The notes beneath the pieces are model-generated. The model was given only the letters and a program-made list of their open reading frames with translations, did not search any database and was not told the origin of the DNA. From an uncultured Lachnospiraceae bacterium (GTDB lineage: Bacteria > Bacillota > Clostridia > Lachnospirales > Lachnospiraceae), in the NCBI GenBank assembly GCA_958426095.1, contig CATZYB010000158.1, forward strand, positions 1 to 5,817: 5,817 nucleotides of DNA. The letters are read 5' to 3'. Of this stretch, positions 1 to 5,291 are shown piece by piece. Position numbers and translations under genes: made by a program. Position 1 is the stretch's first letter. Each line of letters starts with the position of its first letter.

Positions 1-1
1 A

Positions 2-64
2 GACGGACACAAACATGAATTTATTGCCGCTACTCTGATTGAAAATCCGGTGTGCGAATACTAG
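2..64 (+). CDS. Possible C-terminal end of a convergent gene (unidentified)
   Basis: This plus-strand frame is open from the left edge and stops at TAG (62-64). It encodes 20 residues starting DGHKHEFIAA and ending NPVCEY. The other two plus frames hit stops early (TGA at 16-18 in one frame, TGA at 36-38 in the other). The composition looks protein-like, and the position would make it convergent with the lipoprotein gene that ends at 126. Twenty open codons can easily occur by chance, and I do not recognise the family. Treat it as a hint that a plus-strand gene may enter from the left. Confidence 0.3.
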   Translation, partial: DGHKHEFIAATLIENPVCEY

Positions 65-76
65 GCATTTCCGGCC

Positions 77-96
77 TGTTCATCTGGATATGAACA
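77..96. repeat. Small inverted repeat (7-bp stem, 6-base loop)
   Basis: TGTTCAT (77-83) and ATGAACA (90-96) are perfect reverse complements around the loop CTGGAT. The stem lies 6 bases beyond the GC-rich hairpin at 103-122. In the minus-strand transcript it would therefore form a second hairpin in tandem, just downstream of the lipoprotein terminator. It is AT-rich and has no U tract of its own on the minus strand. It could be a back-up terminator element, a 3' end stabiliser, or chance. Confidence 0.4.
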
Positions 97-122
97 AAAG
101 AAGGGCGTCCTTACGGACGCCC
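92..122 (-). terminator. Rho-independent terminator of the lipoprotein gene
   Basis: A perfect 8-bp GC-rich stem, GGGCGTCC (103-110) with GGACGCCC (115-122), begins 3 bases after the TAA stop of the lipoprotein gene. Read on the minus strand the loop is GUAA closed by C-G, which is a GNRA-type tetraloop. The stem is followed by a pyrimidine-rich TTCTTTTGTT tail. On the plus strand the following bases (GGCTTACATA) contain no U run, so termination is expected mainly for minus-strand transcription. The same stem recurs at 758-778, upstream of the gene. Confidence 0.8.
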
Positions 123-125
123 GGC

Positions 126-701
126 TTACATATCTACCCTGACCTTTGCCACATCTCCCGTAGAACGGGTAAATGTCACATCAAAATATTCTGAATCCCT
201 CTCCAAAACATACGGTATGCTTCCACTCGCCTTTTCTCCCGGCTCCACTGTATCGGCCTCACTCACATCGTCAAAGTACCACAAAAAAGGACTCAATGTT
301 CCCCCTTTACTGTCCACTATACGAAACAAATCATACTCGACCTTCACGCCTTCAGAAAGAATGGAAGAAAAATTAATATTTTCCACTTCATAATTCAAGA
401 GAATCACAGACTTCTTCTGATTGTTATGTTTTCTCTCCCACCAGTCAGTCTCTTCAATGCCTGTAATGGTGATAAGATAACTTCCATACTTGGCGTCCAC
501 CTGAAACGGTTCGCCGACAGCCACAACTTTAAGCCCGTTTGATCCCACCGAATCCGTCTCCTTATCGGCAGTTGTCTCTTCACCGGTTTCCTCAAGTGTC
601 TGATTTGTTTCTCCGGTTTGGGTTTCTTTTGTCTGACTGCTGCATCCGGCCACCGCCAAACACATGGCGCATACAAGCAGTAAACTTACTATTTTCTTCA
701 A
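126..701 (-). CDS. Predicted lipoprotein with a DUF4352-like domain
   Basis: This 191-residue secreted protein is probably anchored to the outer face of the membrane. Residues 1-20 form a classic lipoprotein signal: Lys-Lys, a hydrophobic stretch, then a VAGC lipobox with the lipidated cysteine at position 20. Residues 21-56 are a Thr/Glu-rich, low-complexity linker. Residues 57-191 resemble DUF4352 or telokin-like immunoglobulin-fold domains: an AVGEPFQV start, a YEVEN strand around 104-108, and a VEPGEKASG turn around 152-160 before the last strands. Such domains occur in many Gram-positive lipoproteins of unknown role, so no substrate or partner can be named. The start is a TTG codon (699-701), chosen because AGGAGG lies 9 bases upstream and the full signal peptide follows. 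No convincing promoter is seen in the gap upstream. The gene is isolated, with matching GC-rich hairpins on both sides. The coding call is firm; the domain name is tentative. Confidence 0.87.
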   Translation of the reverse strand: MKKIVSLLLVCAMCLAVAGCSSQTKETQTGETNQTLEETGEETTADKETDSVGSNGLKVVAVGEPFQVDAKYGSYLITITGIEETDWWERKHNNQKKSVILLNYEVENINFSSILSEGVKVEYDLFRIVDSKGGTLSPFLWYFDDVSEADTVEPGEKASGSIPYVLERDSEYFDVTFTRSTGDVAKVRVDM

Positions 702-710
702 ACTTCTCGT

Positions 711-716
711 CCTCCT
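711..716 (-). promoter_or_regulatory. Shine-Dalgarno site that fixes a TTG start
   Basis: AGGAGG on the minus strand lies 9 bases before TTG-AAG-AAA-ATA. No ATG precedes the signal peptide at a usable distance, so this site together with the MKK-type signal sequence selects TTG (699-701) as the start of the lipoprotein gene. A TATATA sequence (718-723) sits almost against it, too close to the ribosome binding site to act as a -10 box for this gene. Confidence 0.75.
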
Positions 717-756
717 GTATATATCTGTTTTCCTGGAAGCTCATTGAACATAGCCA

Positions 757-779
757 AGGGCGTCCGATTCGGACGCCCT
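757..779. repeat. GC-rich hairpin upstream of the lipoprotein gene; same stem as the 103-122 terminator
   Basis: GGGCGTCCG (758-766) pairs with CGGACGCCC (770-778) as a 9-bp stem with a 3-base loop, plus an outer A-T pair. The inner 8-bp arms are identical to those of the terminator at 103-122. It lies 103 bases past the stop of the GGGtGRT gene and 56 bases before the lipoprotein start. On the minus strand the stem is followed only by TTGGCTATG, a poor U tract, so it may be a weak or leaky terminator. On the plus strand a T5 run (783-787) follows 4 bases after the stem, but no plus-strand gene reads into it. Confidence 0.75.
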
Positions 780-787
780 ATGTTTTT

Positions 788-814
788 GCCTGACGGCTCG
801 TTCTCATTAAGTGC
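788..814 (-). repeat. Direct repeat copy 2 of 2 (distal copy in minus-strand order)
   Basis: These 27 bases match 849-875 at 26 of 27 positions; the only difference is A793 versus G854. On the minus strand each copy begins GCACTTAATGAGAACGAGCC. The copies are 61 bases apart start to start, which is not a multiple of three, so they are not a repeated peptide. Both are non-coding and lie between the GGGtGRT stop and the GC-rich hairpin. The function is unknown. Confidence 0.85.
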
Positions 815-848
815 ATCTGGGATGTTCCCTCTACTAAATTCGAACTTC

Positions 849-875
849 GCCTGGCGGCTCGTTCTCATTAAGTGC
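849..875 (-). repeat. Direct repeat copy 1 of 2 (begins 6 bases after the GGGtGRT stop)
   Basis: Partner of 788-814, with 26 of 27 bases identical. In the minus-strand transcript this copy starts almost immediately after the TGA stop of the GGGtGRT gene. It can fold weakly with the bases that follow: GAAC with GTTC outside, GCC with GGC inside a GCCA loop. The second copy keeps only the inner GCC/GGC pairing. The 34 bases between the copies include a small GGGA-ACA-TCCC hairpin. Confidence 0.85.
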
Positions 876-881
876 TCAATG

Positions 882-1892
882 TCAGAATTTACCAGCCTTT
901 GCTGCTTCCTCAACACTAACGGCTACGGCTACGGTAGCTCCAACCATCGGGTTGTTGCCCATACCGATCAAGCCCATCATTTCAACGTGAGCCGGTACGG
1001 AAGAGGAACCTGCGAACTGTGCATCGGAGTGCATACGTCCCATTGTATCTGTCATACCATAGGAAGCAGGACCTGCCGCCATGTTATCCGGATGAAGGGT
1101 ACGGCCTGTGCCGCCGCCGGAGGCAACGGAGAAGTATTTTTTGCCCATTTCGATACATTCTTTTTTGTATGTACCTGCAACCGGATGCTGGAAACGTGTC
1201 GGGTTGGTTGAGTTACCGGTGATGGAAACGTCAACGCCCTCTTTGTGCATAATGGCGACGCCTTCGGTAACATCGTTGGCGCCATAGCAATTTACTTTGG
1301 AACGAAGGCCTGTGGAGTATGCCTTGCGGAATACTTCTTTCACTTCGCCGGTATAATAATCCATCTCTGTTTCAACATATGTAAAACCATTAATTCTGGA
1401 AATGATCTGTGCTGCATCTTTTCCGAGACCATTTAAGATAACCCGTAATGGTTTCTGGCGAACTTTGTTTGCTTTTTCAGCGATACCAATAGCGCCTTCT
1501 GCTGCGGCAAAGGACTCATGTCCGGCCAGAAAACAGAAGCATTCCGTTTCTTCTTCAAGAAGCATCTTTCCAAGGTTGCCATGACCGAGACCTACCTTAC
1601 GCTGGTCAGCAACGGAACCAGGAATACAGAACGCCTGAAGTCCTTCACCGATGGCTGCTGCTGCGTCGGCTGCTCTCTTACATCCTTTTTTAATTGCAAT
1701 CGCTGCGCCGACCGTATAAGCCCAACAGGCATTTTCAAAACAGATCGGCTGGATTTTTTTAACCTGTGCGTAAACGTCAAGTCCGGCATCCTTTGTAATC
1801 TTTTCTGCTTCTTCGATGGAAGCGATACCATAGCTGTTCAGCACAGAGTTGATTTTATCAATTCTTCTTTCATATGATTCAAATAAAGCCAT
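882..1892 (-). CDS. GGGtGRT protein
   Basis: This 336-residue, probably cytoplasmic protein is full length for the family named after its GGGtGRT signature, seen here at residues 259-265 (GGGTGRT) just before LHPDNM. I know of no demonstrated activity for the family. Other visible features are eight cysteines (51, 56, 71, 89, 118, 120, 202, 246), including a CFC pair at 118-120 and a C-x4-C at 51-56; a GLGHGNLGKM segment at 101-110; a TGNSTNPTRFQHPV stretch around 225-238; and a Gly/Met-rich C-terminus (MMGLIGMGNNPMVGAT, 305-320). The glycine-rich motifs suggest nucleotide or cofactor binding, but that is inference. The ATG start has GAGGAGG 7 bases upstream. The gene follows the NifU-like gene by 17 bases and is surely co-transcribed, which suggests a role connected with iron-sulfur or another metal or sulfur chemistry. 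No frameshift or unusual composition is visible. Confidence 0.93.
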   Translation of the reverse strand: MALFESYERRIDKINSVLNSYGIASIEEAEKITKDAGLDVYAQVKKIQPICFENACWAYTVGAAIAIKKGCKRAADAAAAIGEGLQAFCIPGSVADQRKVGLGHGNLGKMLLEEETECFCFLAGHESFAAAEGAIGIAEKANKVRQKPLRVILNGLGKDAAQIISRINGFTYVETEMDYYTGEVKEVFRKAYSTGLRSKVNCYGANDVTEGVAIMHKEGVDVSITGNSTNPTRFQHPVAGTYKKECIEMGKKYFSVASGGGTGRTLHPDNMAAGPASYGMTDTMGRMHSDAQFAGSSSVPAHVEMMGLIGMGNNPMVGATVAVAVSVEEAAKAGKF

Positions 1893-1909
1893 TTCTCTTC
1901 CTCCTCGAA

Positions 1910-2602
1910 TTATTCTTTTCTAGGGTCAATAATGCGAACTGCATCGTCTACACGGCCATACTGACCTTTTGCTTTTTCCAATGCTGTATTTGCATCGTCA
2001 CCGGCTTTGATGAAATCCATCATTTTCCCGAAGTTGATGAACTGGTAACCGATGATCTGATCTTCTTCATCTAAAGCAATGCCTGTAACATATCCATCGG
2101 TCATTTCAAGATAACGAGGACCTTTTTTCAATGTACCGTACATTGTACCGATCTGAGAACGAAGTCCTTTACCAAGATCTTCCAGTCCGGCGCCGACAGC
2201 TAAACCGTCTTCAGAAAAAGCAGACTGGCTGCGGCCGTATACAATCTGTAAGAACAACTCTCTCATAGCTGTATTGATAGCATCACAAACAAGGTCCGTA
2301 TTTAACGCTTCAAGGATCGTCAATCCCGGAAGGATTTCGGACGCCATGGCCGCTGAATGAGTCATACCTGAACATCCGATGGTTTCTACCAATGCTTCCT
2401 GAATGATACCGTCTTTAACATTCAAAGTCAATTTACAGGTTCCCTGCTGAGGTGCACACCAGCCAATACCGTGTGTAAATCCGGAAATATCTTTAATTTC
2501 CTTTGCTTTTACCCATTTTGCTTCTTCCGGAATCGGCGCTGCACCATGAGCAACACCCTGGGCTACCGGGCACATCATTTCTACTTCGTGTGAATAAATC
2601 AT
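1910..2602 (-). CDS. NifU-like (NifU_N family) iron-sulfur scaffold-related protein
   Basis: This 230-residue cytoplasmic protein is related to the IscU/NifU scaffolds on which Fe-S clusters are built. The core lies at about residues 45-140: CAPQQGTCKLTLNVKDG (49-65) matches the first scaffold strand, ETIGCSGMTHSAAMASEI (73-90) matches the conserved GCG...AS helix and keeps the central cysteine (C77), and SQSAFSEDG (125-133) matches the HCSILAEDA region. By this alignment the first ligand cysteine is replaced by Gln53 and the third by Gln126, with the preceding His replaced by Ser125. Other cysteines (11, 49, 56, 106) could substitute. Residues 141-230 form a C-terminal extension (including GPRYLEMTDGYVTGI) not found in IscU. 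The ATG start has AAAGGAG 7 bases upstream. It is the first gene of a two-gene operon with the GGGtGRT gene. No cysteine desulfurase gene is in the window. Family membership is good; actual scaffold activity is uncertain. Confidence 0.88.
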   Translation of the reverse strand: MIYSHEVEMMCPVAQGVAHGAAPIPEEAKWVKAKEIKDISGFTHGIGWCAPQQGTCKLTLNVKDGIIQEALVETIGCSGMTHSAAMASEILPGLTILEALNTDLVCDAINTAMRELFLQIVYGRSQSAFSEDGLAVGAGLEDLGKGLRSQIGTMYGTLKKGPRYLEMTDGYVTGIALDEEDQIIGYQFINFGKMMDFIKAGDDANTALEKAKGQYGRVDDAVRIIDPRKE

Positions 2603-2644
2603 TTTATAACTCCTTTCAATATATGGTGAGTATTCATTGTTAAA

Positions 2645-2672
2645 ATGATATCATAGTTATATTTATTGTCTC
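2645..2672 (-). promoter_or_regulatory. Predicted extended -10 promoter for the NifU-like/GGGtGRT operon
   Basis: On the minus strand TATCAT (2645-2650, 5 of 6 to TATAAT) is preceded by TGA, giving the extended -10 form TGnTATCAT. A 16-base AT-rich spacer separates it from GAGACA (2667-2672, 4 of 6 to TTGACA). Transcription would begin near 2638, leaving a leader of about 36 bases before the ATG at 2602. The -35 box overlaps the distal arm of the hairpin at 2665-2707. Confidence 0.5.
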
Positions 2673-2707
2673 ACAAAACCCTGCTTTCGTCCAGCGTTTT
2701 AGACAAT
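2665..2707 (-). terminator. Imperfect hairpin after the glmS operon, possible terminator
   Basis: Beginning 4 bases past the stop of the GlmU-C-like gene, the minus-strand RNA can form a long interrupted stem. ATTGTCT pairs with AGACAAT (7 bp, outer), AAAAC with GTTTT (5 bp), then after a 1x1 mismatch CTG pairs with CAG (3 bp) around an 8-base loop. A 3-base bulge (2672-2674) interrupts one side. The bases that follow, AAATATAAC, are AT-rich but not a clean U tract, so efficient intrinsic termination is doubtful. It is the only terminator-like structure between the two operons. Confidence 0.45.
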
Positions 2708-2711
2708 TTTA

Positions 2712-3383
2712 TCATACAATTTTCTTTTGGATAACCTCGCCCGTATTCTTGAAAATACTCCGGGCCGGAACAAAGCCGCGTACCATGGATGTTGGATAGA
2801 CGTTGGATTCACGCCCGATAACCGTTCCGGGATTGAGTACCGCATTACAGCCGACTTCCACATTATCACCAAGCATGGCGCCAAATTTTTTTAGTCCGGT
2901 TTCAATCCGTTCACCGCCGGCCGAAACCTTCACAAGCATTTTATCCGCTTTAACATTCGAAGTAATGGAGCCTGCGCCCATGTGGGCTTTATAGCCTAAA
3001 ATGGAATCGCCCACATAGTTGTAATGAGGCACCTGAACCTTATTAAACAGCACAACATTTTTAAGTTCTGTAGAATTTCCCACAACTGCGCCTTCACCGA
3101 CAATGGCATTGCCCCGAATAAAGGCACAATGACGCACTTCCGCTTCTTTACCAATGATCGCCGGACCATGAACATAGGCCGATGGAAATACAGTGGCGCT
3201 TTTTGCGATCCACACATCCTCTCCGATCTGATCATATTCATCCTTTGGCAGTGTCGGCCCCAGCTTTAAAATGAATTCTCCGATTTTCGGCAGAGCCTGC
3301 CACGGATAGTCCAAACCTTCAAACAACTCTGCAGCGATCGTCTCTTCCAGACTATATAAATTTTTAATCATTAACCCTTCCAT
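2712..3383 (-). CDS. Left-handed beta-helix protein resembling the GlmU acetyltransferase domain
   Basis: This 223-residue hexapeptide-repeat protein is probably a sugar-phosphate acyltransferase in or near the UDP-GlcNAc pathway. Residues 1-50 are a mostly helical N-terminal region. From about 55 to 205 short [LIV]-G-x4 repeats (such as AIIGKEAEV and AVVGNSTEL) build the beta-helix. The stretch NSTELKNVVL...VPHYNYVGDSILG...GAGSITSNV (103-144) follows the GlmU C-domain closely. H120 aligns with the catalytic His of GlmU, and N143 with the Asn of its TCNYDG motif. There is no N-terminal LxAGxGTRM nucleotidyltransferase domain, so it cannot be a complete bifunctional GlmU. The first ATG is preferred because AGGAG lies 6 bases before it; a second Met at position 5 has a poorly spaced site. 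The gene starts 9 bases after the glmS stop and is surely co-transcribed with it, which supports an amino-sugar role. Substrate and activity are inferred. Confidence 0.87.
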   Translation of the reverse strand: MEGLMIKNLYSLEETIAAELFEGLDYPWQALPKIGEFILKLGPTLPKDEYDQIGEDVWIAKSATVFPSAYVHGPAIIGKEAEVRHCAFIRGNAIVGEGAVVGNSTELKNVVLFNKVQVPHYNYVGDSILGYKAHMGAGSITSNVKADKMLVKVSAGGERIETGLKKFGAMLGDNVEVGCNAVLNPGTVIGRESNVYPTSMVRGFVPARSIFKNTGEVIQKKIV

Positions 3384-3389
3384 GCGTAT

Positions 3390-3394
3390 CTCCT
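3390..3394 (-). promoter_or_regulatory. Shine-Dalgarno site overlapping the glmS stop codon
   Basis: AGGAG on the minus strand lies 6 bases before the ATG of the GlmU-C-like gene and overlaps the glmS TAG stop (3393-3395). Ribosomes finishing GlmS would uncover or sit on this site, so translational coupling of the two proteins is likely. The site also decides in favour of the first ATG over the Met four codons later. Confidence 0.7.
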
Positions 3395-5219
3395 ATTCTA
3401 CCGTTACGGATTTGGCCAGATTTCTCGGCTGATCCACATCACAGCCCTTGGCCACGGCTACATAATAAGCAAACAGCTGCATCGGTATGGTTGCCATCAA
3501 TCCGGTAAAGTTTTTATTTGTTTTTGGAATATAGAATACATAATCTGCATTCTTTTCAATATCCTTATTATCTTCATTAGTTACTGCAAGAACAAAAGCG
3601 CCGCGAGTCTTTACTTCCACGATATTGCTGACAATCTTTCCATAAAGCTGTTCCTGAGTCACCAGGGCCACGACAAGGGTGCCATCTTCGATCAGAGAAA
3701 TCGTGCCATGCTTTAATTCGCCGGCGGCATAGGCCTCTGAATGAACATAAGATATTTCTTTAAGCTTTAAGGATGCCTCCAAAGCGCTGGCATAATCAAT
3801 GCCTCGTCCCAGGAAAAATACATCCTTCAAACCAATATACTGATTGGCAAGATACTGGATTTTTTCTTTATCCTGAAGCATCTGGTCAATTTTATCCGGT
3901 AAAGTCTTTAATTCCTGAATCATTTCCAGGTAATCGCTTCTGGAAATCTTCTCGCGGATTTTGCCAAAATGAAGAGCAAGCAAATAAAGAGCCGACAACT
4001 GACTTGTATACCCCTTTGTCGTTGCCACGGCAATTTCCGGGCCAGCCCACGTATATAAAACGTCATCGGCTTCTCTGGCAATAGAGCTTCCAACCACATT
4101 GACAATAGCCAAAGTCCGGACACCATGGCGTTTTACTTCTCGCATGGCGGCCAATGTATCGGCTGTCTCACCGGACTGACTGATGATAATGGCCAGTGTA
4201 TTATCTTCCAGGATCGGATTACGATAACGGAACTCTGAAGCCAAATCTACTTCCACAGGAATCCGTGACAATTCTTCAATGACATATTTCCCTGTGACGC
4301 CCGCATGATAAGCTGAACCGCAGGCAATAATAAAAATCTTCTGAAGCTTTTTGATCTGTTCATCCGTCATGCGAAGTTCATGGATAAACACTTCATCTTC
4401 CCTTAAGCGAGGGAAAATCGTATCTCTTACGGCCTTTGGCTGCTCATGGATTTCCTTCATCATGAAATGCTGATATCCGCCTTTTTCTGCCGCAGAAACA
4501 TCCCACTGGATCTCTGTCACTTCTTTTTCAATAACATCTAAATCCTGATTATAGACAGTCACATTGTCACGGGTCAGCTTAACAATCTCGCCATCCTCAA
4601 GAATATAGATTTTCCGTGTATGTTTTAACACAGCCGGAATATCTGAAGCAATATAATTGCCGTCTTCAGAAAGCCCGACAATGAGAGGACTGTCCTTTTT
4701 AACCGCAATAATTTCATCCGGATTATCTTTATTGATAATTCCAAGGGCATAGGAACCTTCGATACGGCTCATGACCTTCGATAATGTTTTTAATAAATCG
4801 CCGTCAAAGTAGTAGTCCAGCATCAGCGTGACAACTTCCGTATCTGTCTCCGACTGAAAAACATACCCCTTTGCCAAAAGGCGCTTTTTTAATTCCAGAT
4901 AATTTTCGATAATACCATTGTGAACAACAGAAATCGTCTCACTGGCATTTACATGGGGATGAGAATTCACATCGGAAGGCTCGCCGTGGGTCGCCCACCG
5001 GGTATGACCAATACCGACCGTCCCGGCTAAATCCGCACCGTCATGGGTCAATTCCCGCAGATCTTTAATCTTTCCCTTTGTTTTTACTGTATTAATATTT
5101 TCACCATCAAAAATGGAAATACCTGCCGAATCATATCCTCTGTATTCAAGTTTTGCCAGACCATCCAAAAGAATCGGGGCTGCCTGGGCTTTACCAATAT
5201 ATCCAACAATGCCGCACAT
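3393..5219 (-). CDS. glmS: Glutamine--fructose-6-phosphate aminotransferase (isomerizing)
   Basis: GlmS converts fructose-6-phosphate and glutamine to glucosamine-6-phosphate and glutamate, the committed step toward UDP-GlcNAc, peptidoglycan and other amino-sugar polymers; it acts in the cytosol. At 608 residues it matches the usual length (E. coli 609). The N-terminal class II glutaminase domain (about 1-235) starts MCGIVGYIG, with Cys2 as the nucleophile after Met removal, and has GHTRWATHGEP (71-81), HNGIIENY (100-107) and ETDTE (124-128). Two SIS sugar-isomerase domains follow: ACGSAYHAG (299-307), SQSGETADT (347-355) and TKGYTSQ (401-407), then the second domain with KLKEISYVHSEAYAAGELKHG. 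K485, E488 and H504 fit the isomerase catalytic residues, and the C-terminus QPRNLAKSVTVE carries the conserved K603. The ATG has GGAGG 6 bases upstream. It is the first gene of an operon with the GlmU-C-like gene. No defect is visible. Confidence 0.98.
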   Translation of the reverse strand: MCGIVGYIGKAQAAPILLDGLAKLEYRGYDSAGISIFDGENINTVKTKGKIKDLRELTHDGADLAGTVGIGHTRWATHGEPSDVNSHPHVNASETISVVHNGIIENYLELKKRLLAKGYVFQSETDTEVVTLMLDYYFDGDLLKTLSKVMSRIEGSYALGIINKDNPDEIIAVKKDSPLIVGLSEDGNYIASDIPAVLKHTRKIYILEDGEIVKLTRDNVTVYNQDLDVIEKEVTEIQWDVSAAEKGGYQHFMMKEIHEQPKAVRDTIFPRLREDEVFIHELRMTDEQIKKLQKIFIIACGSAYHAGVTGKYVIEELSRIPVEVDLASEFRYRNPILEDNTLAIIISQSGETADTLAAMREVKRHGVRTLAIVNVVGSSIAREADDVLYTWAGPEIAVATTKGYTSQLSALYLLALHFGKIREKISRSDYLEMIQELKTLPDKIDQMLQDKEKIQYLANQYIGLKDVFFLGRGIDYASALEASLKLKEISYVHSEAYAAGELKHGTISLIEDGTLVVALVTQEQLYGKIVSNIVEVKTRGAFVLAVTNEDNKDIEKNADYVFYIPKTNKNFTGLMATIPMQLFAYYVAVAKGCDVDQPRNLAKSVTVE

Positions 5220-5257
5220 AGTCTACCTCCAATTATATTGATTCACTAAATAACCTC

Positions 5258-5286
5258 ATTTTAACACTCAGTGATTACAAAGTCCA
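5258..5286 (-). promoter_or_regulatory. Predicted sigma-A promoter for glmS
   Basis: On the minus strand TGGACT (5281-5286, 4 of 6 to TTGACA) is followed after exactly 17 bases by TAAAAT (5258-5263, 5 of 6 to TATAAT). Transcription would start near 5250, giving a leader of only about 30 bases before the glmS ATG. The -35 box lies just downstream of the topoisomerase stop codon, so glmS appears to have its own promoter. Confidence 0.6.
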
Positions 5287-5291
5287 GTTCT

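Noticed and set aside
718..723. TATATA as a -10 box for the lipoprotein gene
   Set aside because: It lies one base from AGGAGG, so the start point would fall in or past the ribosome binding site, and no acceptable -35 box is present.
757..787. Plus-strand intrinsic terminator (hairpin plus T5 run)
   Set aside because: The structure is plausible, but no plus-strand gene reads toward it. It is recorded as a hairpin repeat instead.
788..875. CRISPR-like repeat-spacer-repeat (27-base repeats, 34-base spacer)
   Set aside because: The dimensions fit, but there are only two copies, one mismatch, no further repeats on either side and no cas gene in the window. A local or dispersed repeat is more likely.
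698..916. Minus-strand open frame of 72 codons across the repeat region
   Set aside because: It overlaps the end of the GGGtGRT gene in another frame, has no ribosome binding site, and reads the two direct repeats in different frames because they are 61 bases apart.
744..1211. Plus-strand open frame of 155 codons
   Set aside because: It lies mostly antisense to the well-supported GGGtGRT gene, starts inside the hairpin and repeat region, lacks a ribosome binding site, and has a Cys/His-rich composition typical of an antisense shadow.
3773..4084. Plus-strand open frame of 103 codons inside glmS
   Set aside because: It is antisense to a complete and unambiguous glmS, with no ribosome binding site and no recognisable protein features.
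5232..5237. Perfect TATAAT on the minus strand just upstream of glmS
   Set aside because: It almost touches the GGAGG ribosome binding site, so a transcript starting from it would lose that site, and no -35 box lies 16-18 bases upstream. The TGGACT-17-TAAAAT pair is better placed.
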